The notes under the pieces were generated by a model. It saw only the letters and a program-made list of their open reading frames with translations, was not told where the DNA came from and did not search any database. From Sycobia sp. Sy_11 (lineage: Eukaryota; Arthropoda; Insecta; Hymenoptera; Epichrysomallidae), in assembly GCA_018907035.1 (NCBI GenBank), contig JACCIC010000099.1, forward strand, positions 661,501 through 725,500: DNA of 64,000 nt. Reading direction: 5' to 3'. The position numbers and the translations under genes are program-made. This document shows positions 48,570 to 59,699 of the stretch, piece by piece. Numbering within the stretch: position 1 is the stretch's first letter; each line of letters starts with the position of its first letter.

Positions 48570-51350
48570 CGAGGTGCAAATGGTTATATTTAGTTTAAAG
48601 GAGAAGGGAAGATAGAGAATGTATCATATAGTTTAATGGTATATTAACTTATGTCAATTAGGAAACGTTAGTAGGAATAACGCAGGGTATATTATAAGTC
48701 GTATTGAATTCAGCAGGATGGAGCAGGCTTTATATAAACCACAAGATATCTCCAAATCTATATATCAATAAAATTTTCACTGATTATGCTCAGTTACTTC
48801 ACTATTTTTGGATGAAGATTTAAATCTTCTCTGCGAAACAGTTATATTCTCTTCATTGATGACCTGTTAACCTCTGCTGAATCAGTCTAGATAAAGCATG
48901 TGTTTCATTGTCCCACGCTCCAATAAGTGGCATAAATTATTGCTTAGTATATTAGGTATTAATTTTTTATTATAAGTATACATTATATAAGTATACACGT
49001 CCTAACAATTGAAATTACGTTGAAAGTCTAAAGAATCCGTAAAAATATTCTATAAATTTAGTTCTACAAGGAAAGTCTATCAAATATGGATGATGAATTT
49101 GATCTAGATTGAATGAGATAGCTGCTCTCATTACCTCTCAAATGAGAACTATTGTACCATTTGAGGATCAAACGCTTTTCCATTTCAAAAATATGAAATA
49201 TTTTCTTATTGAAAATAATAGTACAGAAATTGGATGCATTGCCTAGTCTGATAGTAATTATTATATCTTGAAAATGAGAAACCGTTACATAAGGTCCTAA
49301 AACTTTATAGGGTTCATTTTGGAGGTAATATAACTCTATCTCACTGAATTTGAATTCAATCCATCACTCTTATCTGATCGTTTCTCTTTATTAGTTGACG
49401 CATGAACAAAATTATAAATTTTACTGATAAAACAGTAAAAACTTACTGAGTATTAATCAATAATGTTTTACTAACAAATTAGTGAAGTTTTACAATGACG
49501 AATTTAATCAGTGATCATTCATTGATTCTCAATGATTTAATTTGCGTTATTGCAATCAGTGACTGACTTTTTATTGAAAACTATTGTATAATTATTCATT
49601 TATTTTTAGTTGTAGTAACAAAAAAAGATAAAAGAAAACGTAAAATCTGGGGAAACTCTCTAAAGCTAGGTCAGTACATATTATGAATAATTATGACTAA
49701 TTGAAATAGTGCAAAGTCAACCACTGAGCATCAGTGCATCTAAAATTACTGATGGAATCAGTGATTTTGACATCTCGATGATTCTTTAATAAAACATACT
49801 AACAGAATACGGATATTTTTTATTGTTTTTTACAATTTCTTGAAACTGTAAAGGTAATCTATATTATTTACGTAGACACTATACGTTATAAATTCACTGT
49901 AAATAATTCTTATACATCAATTGATGTCAGTATAAATATTACATAGGTTTTTTACATACTAAACAATAGTAATATTTGACACTTGTTGCAAGCTCGTACA
50001 ATCGAAATTGTTTTATATATTCTGATTAAGCTACGATATCACGCAATTCTAGACTAATCGTCAATTATAACATAACTGCTTCACAATGGTAACCGAAGCC
50101 ACTACGCCAAGGAGTAAAAACTTCGCTGATTTATTTTCAGAGAGTAATTTTAAGTGATCAGAAATAATAAAAAAATGAAAACCGATCAGAATTAAGTGAT
50201 CAGAAATAATAATAAAATGAAAACCGAAGTGAATAATTTATTGCATAATGAATCCATGATCCCAAAAATTATACAGTATTATATTATATGAAACTAATAA
50301 ATTTAACTTACCTGTAAAATTCTAAATATATTATGTAGTACAAAGTCCAATAATATGATGTAATATATATAGTTAATATATATAGTTTGTATATAAGTCA
50401 ACCTGTTAGCTGAAAATAACGACATTTTTCAACATACCCGGAACACTACTTCAATAGTCATGGCGACATTTTCCGTCACGGATATTAAGCTTAGTATATT
50501 GGAAGCATTACATTTTATGTATATACAACTTATCTATACAAAATATTCCAGTGTATAGGTAATTTTTGGTTTCGTAATCTAACACTATACGTGAAGAAAA
50601 GTTTATTCTGTAAATAAATAAATTCGTAATAAAAATTATGAGTGATTTAGGCTGCCTTTTTAAAATTCTATACTATTTCTCTATAAAATTTATGTTTGGA
50701 ATTATTATCACTAATTTTTATTTATATATGTATATTTATATATATTTATATAATATTTATAAATATTATATATATAATGTTTAAATTTATAAATATTGTC
50801 AATTGCCGATCAGACAATGGGTTATAAATAACACGCCATCGACAGGAAGAAGAAAAAAAATATTAAAAGGTCGCTTTCGATAAGGATAAATTTATAGAGA
50901 CCACCCGCCAGTGTGTTCCGATCAATCGGTGGTTCGCATCTTCGAAGCTATATAGAACAAGGCGCTGCTATGGTAATGGAAGCTGTGAAAGATGCTATCG
51001 CGAGTCTAATTAAAAAAAAGAAGAAAAACAGTCAAATTAAAATATATTTTAAATTAAAAATAAAAAATTATTATAAAACATAAAATTTTTGTAATGGATT
51101 TATATAGTAGTGATTTAAAAAAATGCCATTTCAATAATTAAAAAATTCTATACATTTTATGTTTCATATTCAATGTTAATTGGCACGAATTTACCATAAA
51201 TCAAGAGAATAGAAACTACTACTACAGAGAAGGTTTAAATGTTTCTGAAATAAATATAAAATTATATATTTGGATAATACAGAATTATATTAATTTACTC
51301 AATGCAGTTTAATCTACATAGTCAAGAATAAAGTCTCATAATGTATCGAA
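48570..51350. other. AT-rich intergenic sequence
   Basis: Contains a short tandem duplication at about 50150-50227 (AAGTGATCAGAAATAATAA repeated after about 41 bp) and AT palindrome-rich sequence near 50720-50780. No gene seen. Confidence 0.55.
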
Positions 51351-51360
51351 AACAATATTT

Positions 51361-51366
51361 TTTATT
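51361..51366 (-). promoter_or_regulatory. Possible polyadenylation signal of the cuticular gene
   Basis: TTTATT on the plus strand, AATAAA on the minus, 400 bp beyond the stop codon. It is the nearest good signal I noticed. Confidence 0.3.
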
Positions 51367-51482
51367 GTATATATATATATATCTAATGTAACATTTTTCG
51401 TTTTCTACATTAATAAAAATATATATTATTAGCCCGCATATACATATATAGCGGGATTTTGATTTTCAGTTTCAATATCACA

Positions 51483-51486
<4 letters not shown>

Positions 51487-51524
<38 letters not shown>
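51487..51524. repeat. (CA)n microsatellite
   Basis: Pure CA array in the probable 3' UTR region of the cuticular gene. Confidence 0.95.
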
Positions 51525-51529
<5 letters not shown>

Positions 51530-51765
51530 GAAATTTGCTCGCTAAAGCGGAAATTCAAAAACTCACTTGAATCTTCAAAAGAATATCGGAGTATAAAACA
51601 AAAAATTAAAAAACAGCGTTATGAGGACAATCCGGCGAAGAAAAATCCACGACTATACGGGAGAAGGAAAAAGGGTGCGGGTCTGGGGTTCCAGTATACA
51701 CTGCTTCCGAAGTATACGTATGGTATAGATATATTTAGGTCGAGCCTGCGCCTCCGACGGCCGAA

Positions 51766-52029
51766 TCAGCTCTTGCTGAACGTGTAGGAGAAACCGTCGG
51801 GCGTCCTGTTGAAGTCGAGCTTGCCGGGCGGATAGAACCTCCGGGGCGCGGGCGCCGCGGCCGGCGCGCTCGCGATCTCGTTGTAGCGATACCGGGCGGC
51901 GGGAGCCGGTGGCGGCGGCGGCGCGGACGGCCGGTAGTGCGGGCCCTGGTGCAGCGGCTGGGCAGCCGGGTTGTAGTTGTAGCGCAGGGGGGCAGCGGCG
52001 TATTCGGCGTAGGGCGACTGGTACTGCAG
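51766..52029 (-). CDS. Cuticular protein gene, exon 4 (C-terminal tail)
   Basis: After the acceptor ccgcag, 87 codons begin LQYQSPYAEYAAAPLRYNYN, run through a Pro/Ala stretch (SAPPPPPAPAARYRYNEI) and end with PPGKLDFNRTPDGFSYTFSK and a final Ser before TGA (51768-51766). The ordered, low-Pro end contrasts with the low-complexity sequence before it and looks like a conserved terminal motif of this cuticular subgroup, from memory of related insect proteins. A second CAG six bases on could be an alternative acceptor. The exon has much higher G+C than the intron. Tyr-rich tails of this kind can be cross-linked in cuticle; that role is inferred. Confidence 0.9.
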   Translation of the reverse strand: MQYQSPYAEYAAAPLRYNYNPAAQPLHQGPHYRPSAPPPPPAPAARYRYNEIASAPAAAPAPRRFYPPGKLDFNRTPDGFSYTFSKS

Positions 52030-52039
52030 CTGCGGACAG

Positions 52040-54386
52040 AGTTTTTCTATATTCATCACACGTTTCGCCAGGTTTCACAATAAACTTATCGAGGGGATGG
52101 TGGGGCGAATGGGTCGAGTGGAGCGACGAGTACGATGGGGAGAAGGTGGCGGGAAGTTGGAATTCTTAATGTTTATTTATTTATTCGCTCTTTCGTGGGT
52201 AGTTTATGTTTGAGCGTTCTATATTTTATCACGCTATATTCTGTCATCTATTAAATAAATGTATAGTTTGACGGAGAGAAGCTTTCTCTGTTAAAATTAT
52301 TGCTGTTAATTAACGTGACATATCGTCAGTAAAATAAATTATAGTTATCATTATTTTAGGCATCGCATTGATAATTGACATTTTAATGTCAGTTCTGTAC
52401 TTTCAACGTTTTTTTCAGCTACGTATGGATGGCATTTTTCGATGCTATAATTTTCATCTGCGCTATTAAGTAGATTGGTTGTATATCCGTGTCGTCTCTG
52501 ATCATATCATTTCTGTATTCTTCACGGCTGGTGTGTTAACATATAGCGGGGATTTCGAATGCCTAATTATATGTACGTAATTCTAAACCTCTACGTATAC
52601 GTATAATATTTTGCACACCCGCGTAAGATGTTATATTCATATATTATATACTAACACCGCCAGTTGATGTACATAGCAGCGGAATAATCCTTTCTAAAAC
52701 TCAAACTGTAAATACCAAACTAGTGCGAAGTAAGAAACAAGTAGTACAAATATTTAAACAACCTTTAAAAACTGGTACTGATTTCAACGGTGTAAATTTG
52801 TGTCCGTGTTATTGAAGAAAGTAATAAATTTTCAATCGTTTTTATTTGATTTTTAGAAATTTCATCTCTCAATGCTTCTATTGAAATAAGCGTGCCTGTT
52901 TGATATTTTCGAAAGTAAATTAGTTAGCCAACACATTCCAGAACATTTTCTATTTCAATCTTCAATAATATTAACTATAGAAAGTGTACTAATAATTATT
53001 AAATGATATGCGATAACAAGAATTCGGCAATATTGGAAATGTGGATTTCATAAAAATTGATTTTGACTAAATTGAATGATTTAAATTTAGATAAATTATT
53101 ATTATTATTATATAAAAAATCAATGCTTATTCTATACTTGTTTGAATACGAAAATGTTAGTTATTTGCGTTTTCAAAATATAGCGATCTTGGAATATTGA
53201 TTAAACTTAATTGTTCAAATAATCTGAATATTATTTTTATACGATCTAAGAAGACAAATATTCCATTATATATTTCATATCTGATTAATTTAAATCAATT
53301 CTGAGTACGCTACGAATTTTTTAATTTTTTCACTATCACTAAAAGCTACCATGAAATACAATTAAAATTGGTCGAAAGTTATTAGTAACGAAATTGCACA
53401 AAATAGTTCCCAATAGATTAAAATAACCTTGTGCATTTCTTTTAATGCTCAGTTTAAAGTTTCTTTTGCATATAATAATCTGCTATAATTTTAAATCGAA
53501 TAAACTGTATAACCTTAAAATACATTCTAAAGGTGTAAATAGTGTGAATTTATTTAATATTATTTTGATAAGAATTATCAGTTGTTTGCTTTAGAGCATT
53601 GGAATGTAGTTTCTACACAGTCGATATTAATTTGTCATTTATGAAGTTATTATATAATAATTATAATTATTATATAAGTTATTATATTATATAATTCTAA
53701 GTGGACTTAACGTTAACTTTGTTTACAGTTTATTCTGAAACGACTATACGCGAGGAGTGGAACATATAAGGCATGGTTTCTTTTTTTTGCTTTTCTAAAA
53801 ATGTTACGAATGGTAAATCTGCGTACTAAGAACTTTTTCAAATACTGACAGTGTTTTAATAACACTAAATTTTACATACTCTCATAAAATTGAATAACTT
53901 TGATCTTTCCAATGAAATTGATCGAAAACGATTTAGATACTATATTAAGGACTAATATGGAAGAAAATTCATGTTAGGTAATCTTGGAACCATTGAGTAG
54001 CCTATATTTAAGTACCGTTGCATCATATTGATAAAAGAAATATACACGAGTTAGTTATAATCAATCTGTCTATAATCAGTCCATCATTTGTAACTTATTT
54101 TTTCAATGAATAATAACGCAAAAACCTTGCTTCACACTGAGTAATTTAACTCAACATTCAGCTAAGCCATAACAAATGTGTTTTTGAGACTACTGTAAAT
54201 TAGTTAAAGGATCATTGATTTTGTAGATAAGTATAAACCGTTGGATGAAATAAAAGAAATTTTAATTAAAAATTACGTAGCAATTGCCAATATAGAAAAG
54301 TCTTTACGCTTATACGACAGATACAAATCTTCTGCAATTAGGTCAGAATATATTGTTTGACCTACCATACTAAACTGATATTGTAT

Positions 54387-54448
<62 letters not shown>

Positions 54449-55380
54449 TTATATCATTATAAGATTTATTAAACGAATAAAAATTTTTAAGATAAAATTT
54501 ATGTCAAATACTGTATTTCGAGATATTTTTTTTAAAAACTATTGTTGATTTATTGATGCGCAATTCAAAATTTGTATTGCGGAAGCTGTTTAAAGCATCG
54601 ATTAAAATAAAAACTAGCTGCAAACTAATCGTTTAACCTTTGATTTTAGAAAATGACGTTCTTTTGAACATTTTTGATAAATCTTGGTACATCAATTATG
54701 AAAATATTAAATTATTTATTGTTAGTTAATTTGCTTATTTTTATACGGATCATTAGTATTGAACTAAAAATCGGTTAAGAATACTTCAACAATGAAAGAA
54801 AAAACATTCCTGTACATTAAAATGTATCAGAATACTAACGAAATATCTAATTCTTGATTATAATCAAGAAAACGCAAGATTTTAAATAATGAATTTCTTG
54901 AGAAAACGCACTTGAAAATGGTTAGTTGGTGCATTGAATCCTTGTTTTGTTCATTAAAGCCGTTCCATTAAAACAAAAATTTGATAAAAATAAAAAATAC
55001 TTTTCTGATATAATCGAATAAAACATTTAACTATTGTATTATTGTAAAATAATTCATTAATCGTAAAATTCATCTATTCATAAACTTTATAATGTACATT
55101 GGTAAATTCATCAATTGTAAAATTTACATCATAGTAAAATAATTCAGTGGCAAATGGACACGAAGTGTATCGTTATGCTTGCCTAGACGAGATCTTAGAA
55201 ACACTTTAAAGTTCAGCGCACGATGTATGGAAAACTATATATACTTATAATTTAATGGAGTAACCTTAATGCGCGGCGCGTCCTTATGAAAGACAGTTTC
55301 TCTATGTGATTAGATGACTCGCAATACGCCATCACGCGCCTCAATCCCCAGAGGCTCAAAAATTCCTCCCGAAAAGCGGG
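52040..55380. other. Intron 3 of the cuticular gene (3.36 kb)
   Basis: AT-rich with a (TA)n array at 54389-54445. No gene on either strand is supported. Confidence 0.6.
54389..54445. repeat. (AT)n microsatellite
   Basis: Pure AT array of about 57 bp. Confidence 0.95.
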
Positions 55381-55385
55381 CTTAC

Positions 55386-55709
55386 CTGCTCGTGCTGCGG
55401 CGGCGCCGGTCGATGGTAGCGGGGCGGAGGGACTCGCGCCGCCTGCGCTAGGTAGCGCTGCTGGTGCTGCTGCTCGTACGCGGGCTCCTGGCGATGCTGG
55501 CCGTGCGCCTCGTACTCGGGCTGGCGATGGTAAAAGGGCTGGCGCACCAGCTGGTAGCGCGGCTGCGATGCCGGCGGCGGCGGAGGCGGCGGTGCCGGCG
55601 CCACCCGCGCGGGCGGCTGGTAATCCGGAGGGTTGTACTGGGCCAGCGGCACGTACTCGGGGGCCGGCGGCGTGGGTGCCGGCTGGGCCGGTATGTGGTC
55701 GCCGCTCGC
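55386..55709 (-). CDS. Cuticular protein gene, exon 3 (end of RR domain, Pro/Gln-rich region)
   Basis: The acceptor gcgtag at 55711-55710 is followed by ASGDHIPAQPAPTPPAPEYV, which completes the RR motif (NGFQ|ASGDHIP) exactly as expected for the family, confirming the splice. The remaining 100 codons are low-complexity: poly-Pro (APAPPPPPPPAS), then HRQPEYEAHGQHRQEPAYEQ and QHQQRYLAQAARVPPPRYHR. The donor is CAG|gtaagc at 55386/55385, phase 0. With length 324 the exon could be skipped without a frameshift, giving a protein lacking 108 residues; no evidence for that was seen. The antisense frames here are composition by-products. Confidence 0.92.
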
Positions 55710-55759
55710 CTACGCACGCGAGCGGTGTGGTAATTCGCAGTGGGTGAAAATTACGCGAC

Positions 55760-57042
55760 ATGTATACATAAATATGTGTCTAAATATACGCGTGTAATTA
55801 CGAGGCGTGGTTGTTTTAAAGAACGAGGGGGGCAGGTGGGTCGAGAGCGATTCCATTGTTTCGCTCGGACGGGGTAGTTACTCCGGCGCCTTGTGGAGGC
55901 GTAACTGTGGAAGGCCGCGCGTAGACTTTATCCAAGATACTGTCCATTTGGGTCGACGTGACCGGTTCGCTTATAAATTTATAATGGACTTTATTTCTGA
56001 TGGAACGAGCTAATCATCGTTTTAGACAAGGCAATTTAAATACCAAATAAGTAGAATTTCCGATGTATTATGGAGCGTCTAGCGCGGGGATCATAAATCG
56101 ACAAAATAAAAAAGAACTGCGCGTCTCCTATGTTTTTTTTACGCTAAATTGAAATCTGGCGAGTCTATGTCTCTATCGCGTTAAAGAATGTTTCTTAAAA
56201 ATAAAAGACGCTTGAAGTCTAAAAACTCACAAAGGCATAAAATCCCACCCTACTAATCCCATAAAGTGCTAAAGACTGTGCCAACCAGGTTTATCCTAAG
56301 AGTTGTTATTTGAATTTCGCTTTGAACTTTTAAATGTGCATCGTTATAACTCCTGACATGTATAGAATAAAAAATAATCAAACGCTTCGAATTGAATTTC
56401 TTTTTTTATTTTATAAACAGTTACCTACTCATAATAATAGAATATTTCAATAATGAAATGAAAGTATTAGTTAATTTAATGAAACCTTCGATTTGATTAA
56501 TAATTAAAATTATACTAAAAACTATCAATAACGTTTCTAAAAAGAATAAAAGTATACCATGATTTGAGTTATAAATACAAATCTCCAAAAGTGCATATTA
56601 TTATAGAAAGATTAATTGAAAGACAATTATTTTTAAGAGTTATTTCTTAAATGCCCCTTTCATTTTTATAATTTATGCAGTAAGTATAGCATTTTAAAAG
56701 CATATCGACAAACTAAAATTGAAAAATAAAATAAAATATTATTTTGTAAAAAAAACATATCAAGTTCGTGCTCGGAGCTAATATTAACCAATACCAATAA
56801 TATTGTAAAGGGCAACAAATAAAATATATTCGCAGTAAGTGTACATGAACCCTGGAATTGAAAAAATCCTCACAATCCCCACCAGCATATATTCTAATAC
56901 GGTTATTCATTACCATTACAGATCTGCAAGACAATGCCCTAGCATTCCACCGAGGAAATCAATTACCGAGCCATATATAACGCATATATAATGCATATAG
57001 ACTTTAGTCTGACGTAACGTCTGCGAGAAAGGGGAAGAGAGA

Positions 57043-57115
<73 letters not shown>

Positions 57116-57360
57116 CTGTATCAGACAATCACCAGTCCCTCCCTCGCGGCCTTATTAAATAACACCGGGAGTTCGCAGTGCACAGCACAATCGATTGCAT
57201 CAGCTCGGTCAGAAAAAGGAGGTCATCGAACCTGTGTCACTCGCGCTTCCGGTGCCAAGAGAAACGGAACGAGAGGCAGTTTTTGCTGGGTTATATCTAT
57301 AAATATATGGTCGGCGAACTTGACCGATTCGCTCGACGTGTAGTACCATCGCTGTATACA
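55760..57360. other. Intron 2 of the cuticular gene
   Basis: It contains a long GA array (57047-57112), AT-rich sequence between 56100 and 56900, and GC-richer ends. No gene supported. Confidence 0.6.
57047..57112. repeat. (GA)n microsatellite
   Basis: Near-pure GA array of about 66 bp. Confidence 0.95.
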
Positions 57361-57371
57361 TGTGTGCCCAC

Positions 57372-57626
57372 CTGAAAGCCATTGACGCCGGCGGTGTAGG
57401 TTACGGTGCGCCTCTCGCCCGTGGGGTCAACGTAGGAGTAGGAGCCACGCCGGTTCCCGTACTCGTCGCTCTCCTCCTTGAACTCGACGCCGTCGTCCTG
57501 ACTGTAGGCGGCTCCGAAGGTCCCGTCGCCGGACAGGTAGCGCGAGTCCTTCAGAATCGCCGCGTTCTGGGAGTCCTGCGGGTGTACCTGGCATCTCGCC
57601 AAAGCCACGACGCAGCACAGTAGCGT
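57372..57626 (-). CDS. Cuticular protein gene, exon 2 (signal peptide core and RR-1 domain)
   Basis: From the acceptor ctcttccag, 85 codons begin TLLCCVVALARCQVHPQDSQ, the hydrophobic core and cleavage region of a signal peptide. Next come NAAILKDSRYLSGDGTFGAA and the chitin-binding domain: DGVEFKEESDEYGNRRGSYS, YVDPTGERRTVTYTAGVNGF. The key RR pattern G..Y.Y.DP.G....V.YTA...GF is complete; the Glu often found before the final Gly of YxAxExGY is replaced (YTAGVNGF), as is common in this subgroup. The donor CAG|gtgggc at 57372/57371 is weaker than consensus but is confirmed by the next exon. Confidence 0.93.
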
Positions 57627-57639
57627 CTGGAAGAGAGAT

Positions 57640-58740
57640 TGCAGCGATGCGAAATTTGCATTGTATAAATAGCGTTCGGGGGAGGGGGGGCGACGCACTC
57701 TGCACCAATTGAAAAGAAACGCATAATGGGGAACCGGGCGTTCTCAACGAGCCGGTGCTCGGATCTCGAGCTTCCTGTACTGCCGCCGCCTGATCGAATT
57801 CCCGATTGAAGTTTCACGAACGTTCCGGAGTTGTATAATTGGATACGACTCGAATCAATTATGAATCCAGGAACTCGCTTTTCCATTCACGAACGGAACC
57901 GAAAGCTTATTGTCCAAAAGCATTTCAGGAAGTCAATTTTTGCGCGGCGTTTACACGCACAAAGAAAATGGATCGGTTGTGCAAATAACGCGGCTCGTAC
58001 AACAATGCAAAGTCCATTGAACCGCAGCCGCATTCGTCCGTAACCGGTTTGGTATATATTTTCGTTCCGCGAGCGCGGACGAAGAAGGTTTCCGATACTA
58101 AATCAACGAGACTTTTATATCTCACGCGGATCACTATACTTTTTTTAATATTAAATCTGTAAAAACGTGCAAAACTGAACATATAGTTTTGTTTTCTATA
58201 TATTTCATAATGTTCCTAATAAATTCCAAATAACTATCTTTCAATAGATTCACGATATATGTTCAAAGAAAAATATAAAAATATAATTTGTAATATGTTA
58301 ATTATAGTATTACATTTACAAATTTTTTTTTTTAATAAATGCATAATTATAATTTTTAAAAGTAGGCGTAAAATAATATTAATGAATGAATAATACAAAT
58401 GTCAATTTTAAAACATTTTCCATATTTCATTTTATTGTTGAAAATTTTATTACAAACTTTTGGTTGTTACGGACTAAACTTAAGGTTTCGATTCAACCAA
58501 TACAATAACAATTCAAAGCGTAACAATTTCGTTTGAAAAAAGTTAATATTGCCAAACTAAATATTCTTAATTTTTACGAAATTCTACAATTCGAAAGAAG
58601 CCAATGCCGAAAATTTAGCTTATATCGTCGAAGACACGAGGGCACGAAATTACCCACAAACCCATATCGTCGCAACGAACCCCGAAACGTATATAAACAA
58701 ATCTGCATAACACCGAACATTATTCGTTACTCTCGCATGC

Positions 58741-58780
<40 letters not shown>
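57640..58780. other. Intron 1 of the cuticular gene
   Basis: The region next to exon 2 (57640-58100) is GC-richer with no supported coding, followed by AT-rich DNA and a TA array (58748-58789). Confidence 0.55.
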
Positions 58781-58791
<11 letters not shown>

Positions 58792-58862
58792 AAGCGTCAG
58801 TCGCACACGATGCGCGCGGAAGCAGCGCGAGGCTCGACCCCCCCCCCCCACGCCGCGAAGCT

Positions 58863-58872
58863 CCGCCATCTA
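58863..58872 (-). promoter_or_regulatory. CTCF-like site beside cuticular exon 1
   Basis: TAGATGGCGG on the minus strand fits the CTCF core AGRKGGCRS. It lies just inside intron 1. Confidence 0.35.
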
Positions 58873-58913
58873 CAAGAATTTTTCGGCGCGAATCGCCGAT
58901 TATTCGCACTTAC

Positions 58914-58940
58914 AAGCGTAGCCGATGATGCACTCGTCAT
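58914..58940 (-). CDS. Cuticular protein gene, exon 1 (signal peptide start)
   Basis: ATG at 58940-58938 opens nine codons, MTSASSATL, ending at a consensus donor CTT|gtaagt, phase 0. Joined to exon 2 this gives MTSASSATLTLLCCVVALAR, a good signal peptide. Very short first exons coding only the start of the signal peptide are the rule in CPR cuticular genes. A TATAAAA on the same strand lies 85 bp upstream of the ATG, which supports it. No competing ATG plus donor in phase was noticed between here and exon 2. Proof would need a transcript. Confidence 0.7.
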
Positions 58941-59024
58941 CTCGCGAAGTTGAGCTCTCGCGTGCCGATTTGCGCGAGCCTGGACGAAGGAAAACAGTGC
59001 GCCGCTAAGGCCGCGAGTGGGGCG

Positions 59025-59031
59025 TTTTATA
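59025..59031 (-). promoter_or_regulatory. TATA box of the cuticular gene
   Basis: TATAAAA on the minus strand. A start site about 30 bp downstream would fall near 59000, where GCACTG (59000-58995) could act as initiator, leaving a 5' UTR of about 55-60 bases. Confidence 0.6.
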
Positions 59032-59049
59032 CGGGAGGTTGCGAAGGTT

Positions 59050-59373
59050 CGGCTTGAGCCCACACCGCGCCTCCGATACCCGTGCGCGCGGGCGCGTTCC
59101 TATTGCCGCATGTATATATATATACAATATACATATATACATATATATATACATAATATCGCCAACGACACGAGCGTGCGCACACACAGAGGTAGAAACC
59201 TGCACAATGTAACAACCACGCCCTGGTGACGGCGGAGAGGCCCATAAATATAGCCAGTCTGCAGGAACGTACGTCGAACTCTTATGTGGGAGGTGGGGGA
59301 GAGGGGCTGTGATCGGTATGGTTATTTTCCCGCGCGCGAAATACCGGTGCGCGGCGCTATTAGAGACCACCAA

Positions 59374-59430
<57 letters not shown>

Positions 59431-59690
59431 TGTGCAGAGGTTTGCTCGAGATGCGCGTGCGAGCGCGGTTGGCGTGAGAAAATCGAGGCACCTACACTTA
59501 CAGAGAGGCAGACACGTTTAAAGAAGCACGGGGCAGGTCGTACTCCGCTTCTTCTACACGTTTCTAATAATGCGCGGGGAAGCCCATTTTTCTCGAAGGA
59601 TCGTTTTCCAGTCCGAGCTCCGATGATGGATATGGAGTCACGAAGGTTGCATACAGGAAACTCCGATGATTGAGAAACTTTTCACCTATA
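59050..59690. promoter_or_regulatory. GC-rich region upstream of the cuticular gene (island 8)
   Basis: Directly upstream of the TATA box. It holds GC/CA words, TA-rich blocks (59111-59156) and a GA array (59381-59428). It is the likely proximal regulatory DNA of the cuticular gene; this is inferred from position. Confidence 0.4.
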
Positions 59691-59699
59691 CGCTTGTCT

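Larger units (their letters stand above)
51766..58940 (-). other. Gene locus: RR-1 cuticular protein, about 289 aa, four exons
   Basis: Coding exons on the minus strand are 58940-58914, 57626-57372, 55709-55386 and 52029-51766. All introns are GT-AG and phase 0 (1287, 1662 and 3356 bp). The product has a signal peptide (about 1-21), a Rebers-Riddiford chitin-binding domain (about 48-101), and a long Pro/Tyr/Ala/Gln-rich tail ending in KLDFNRTPDGFSYTFSKS. It would be secreted by epidermal cells and bind chitin in the cuticle. The spacing of the RR motif and the acidic run before it fit the RR-1 class, associated with flexible cuticle. A TATA box lies at 59031-59025. Confidence 0.87.

Noticed and set aside
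55252..55761. 169-codon minus-strand frame over cuticular exon 3
   Set aside because: A frame offset from the true one; Ala/Pro/Gly-rich by composition. The other frame completes the RR motif.
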